Source of the DNA: Symbiodinium sp. CCMP2592
Lineage: Eukaryota > Sar > Dinophyceae > Suessiales > Symbiodiniaceae
Reading direction: 5' to 3'
Length of the DNA: 64,000 nucleotides
Assembly: GCA_905221615.1 (NCBI GenBank)
Contig: CAJNDT010006140.1
Coordinates: 1 to 64,000 of the forward strand
The notes beneath the pieces were generated by a model. The model saw only the letters and a program-made list of their open reading frames with translations. It did not search any database and was not told where the DNA came from. A program made the translations under genes and the position numbers. Positions within the stretch are counted from its first letter, which is position 1; the number at the start of each line of letters is the position of its first letter. This document shows, piece by piece, positions 63,677 through 64,000 of this stretch.

Positions 63677-64000
63677 GGCGTCCGTCCGAGGATCAGGCTT
63701 GAACAAAAACGTGTCACTCCAGGCGAAGGCTCACGACGGAGGCAGCAAGCATGGCTAAAACACAGATGCGCTGCATCAATGTTTGCGTCTCTGCTCGACC
63801 TTTCCGTGTCTAATCCCCCAGGACTCGCGCCAATCTGCACTGTTCGCAGAAGATATCCTCGCGCGGCTGCTGGGGGTCGAAACTGCACGCATCATAGTTG
63901 CTGTTCAAGGGTCTCCCGCATCTCAACAATGAGGCAGGGACCATGACAGCGTGCACAATGGAGGAGATCCGATGCCGGACGAAGGTGCCCGTCTCTGGCG
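63677..64000. other. 5' leader of the retroelement
   Basis: No homology to the 260-bp A2 segment (58074-58333) was found by eye, so the element's 5' terminus lies beyond the window. No supported gene. Confidence 0.5.

Overview
The window looks like nuclear DNA of a dinoflagellate; I cannot name the species. Reasons: dispersed telomere-like TTTAGGG/CCCTAAA motifs throughout; coding sequence cut into very small exons; GT, GC and probably GA splice donors; many families of 80-130 bp palindromic elements inside introns, like dinoflagellate introners; and mobile elements of types known from dinoflagellates (a retroelement with a methyltransferase-like domain, a MULE transposase). There are no bacterial-type operons, ribosome-binding sites, rRNA genes or CRISPR arrays. 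I recognised no tRNA gene, but could not scan for them properly.

Layout. 1-2.8 kb: TTG/CTG microsatellite, then degenerate telomere-like repeats with a 263-bp higher-order period. 2.86-3.64 kb: minus-strand membrane-anchored SAM methyltransferase whose 227-bp intron carries a palindromic element. 3.65-7.45 kb: no gene; dispersed palindromes, an AT/poly-C bounded element and a cluster of TTTTATGCT motifs. 7.5-14.9 kb: a dense minus-strand island with a ubiquitin-specific protease (USP) followed by a Mutator-like (MULE) transposase (WRKY/GCM/FLYWCH-like zinc finger, DDE core, SWIM finger). 15.1-18.5 kb: trinucleotide arrays, an AT-rich stretch, a 301-bp satellite with ABB higher-order order, and a second AGCATAAAA cluster in inverted orientation to the first. 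18.6-56 kb: typical gene/introner territory with tiny exons between palindromes and telomere-like repeats. The best gene here is a minus-strand lipoxygenase-like gene (about 23.5-31.4 kb). 35.5-37.2 kb holds a plus-strand run of small exons alternating with palindromes, and 43.3-49.8 kb holds further minus-strand exons. 56-57.4 kb: minisatellite inside a duplicated flank and an unidentified minus-strand ORF. 57.8-63.7 kb: a minus-strand retroelement with Gag-like ORF, a TGA stop in a leaky context, an in-frame ORF joining a C5-methyltransferase-like domain to a TET/JBP-like 2OG-Fe(II) dioxygenase, an overlapping RT-RNase H ORF, and a B1-A2-B2 split repeat at the 3' end.

How it fits together. 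The two mobile islands lack palindromes and telomere-like repeats, whereas the host genes around them are full of both. Several palindromes sit exactly between splice sites; one (43.9 kb) is flanked by a 22-bp target duplication containing the donor site, as expected of introners. Telomere-like motifs are also non-randomly placed: on the sense strand of genes, CCCTAAA usually lies before acceptors and TTTAGGG often after donors, so many introns could fold end to end. The retroelement's methyltransferase plus oxygenase is the most unusual protein architecture here and may bear on the modified bases of dinoflagellate DNA.
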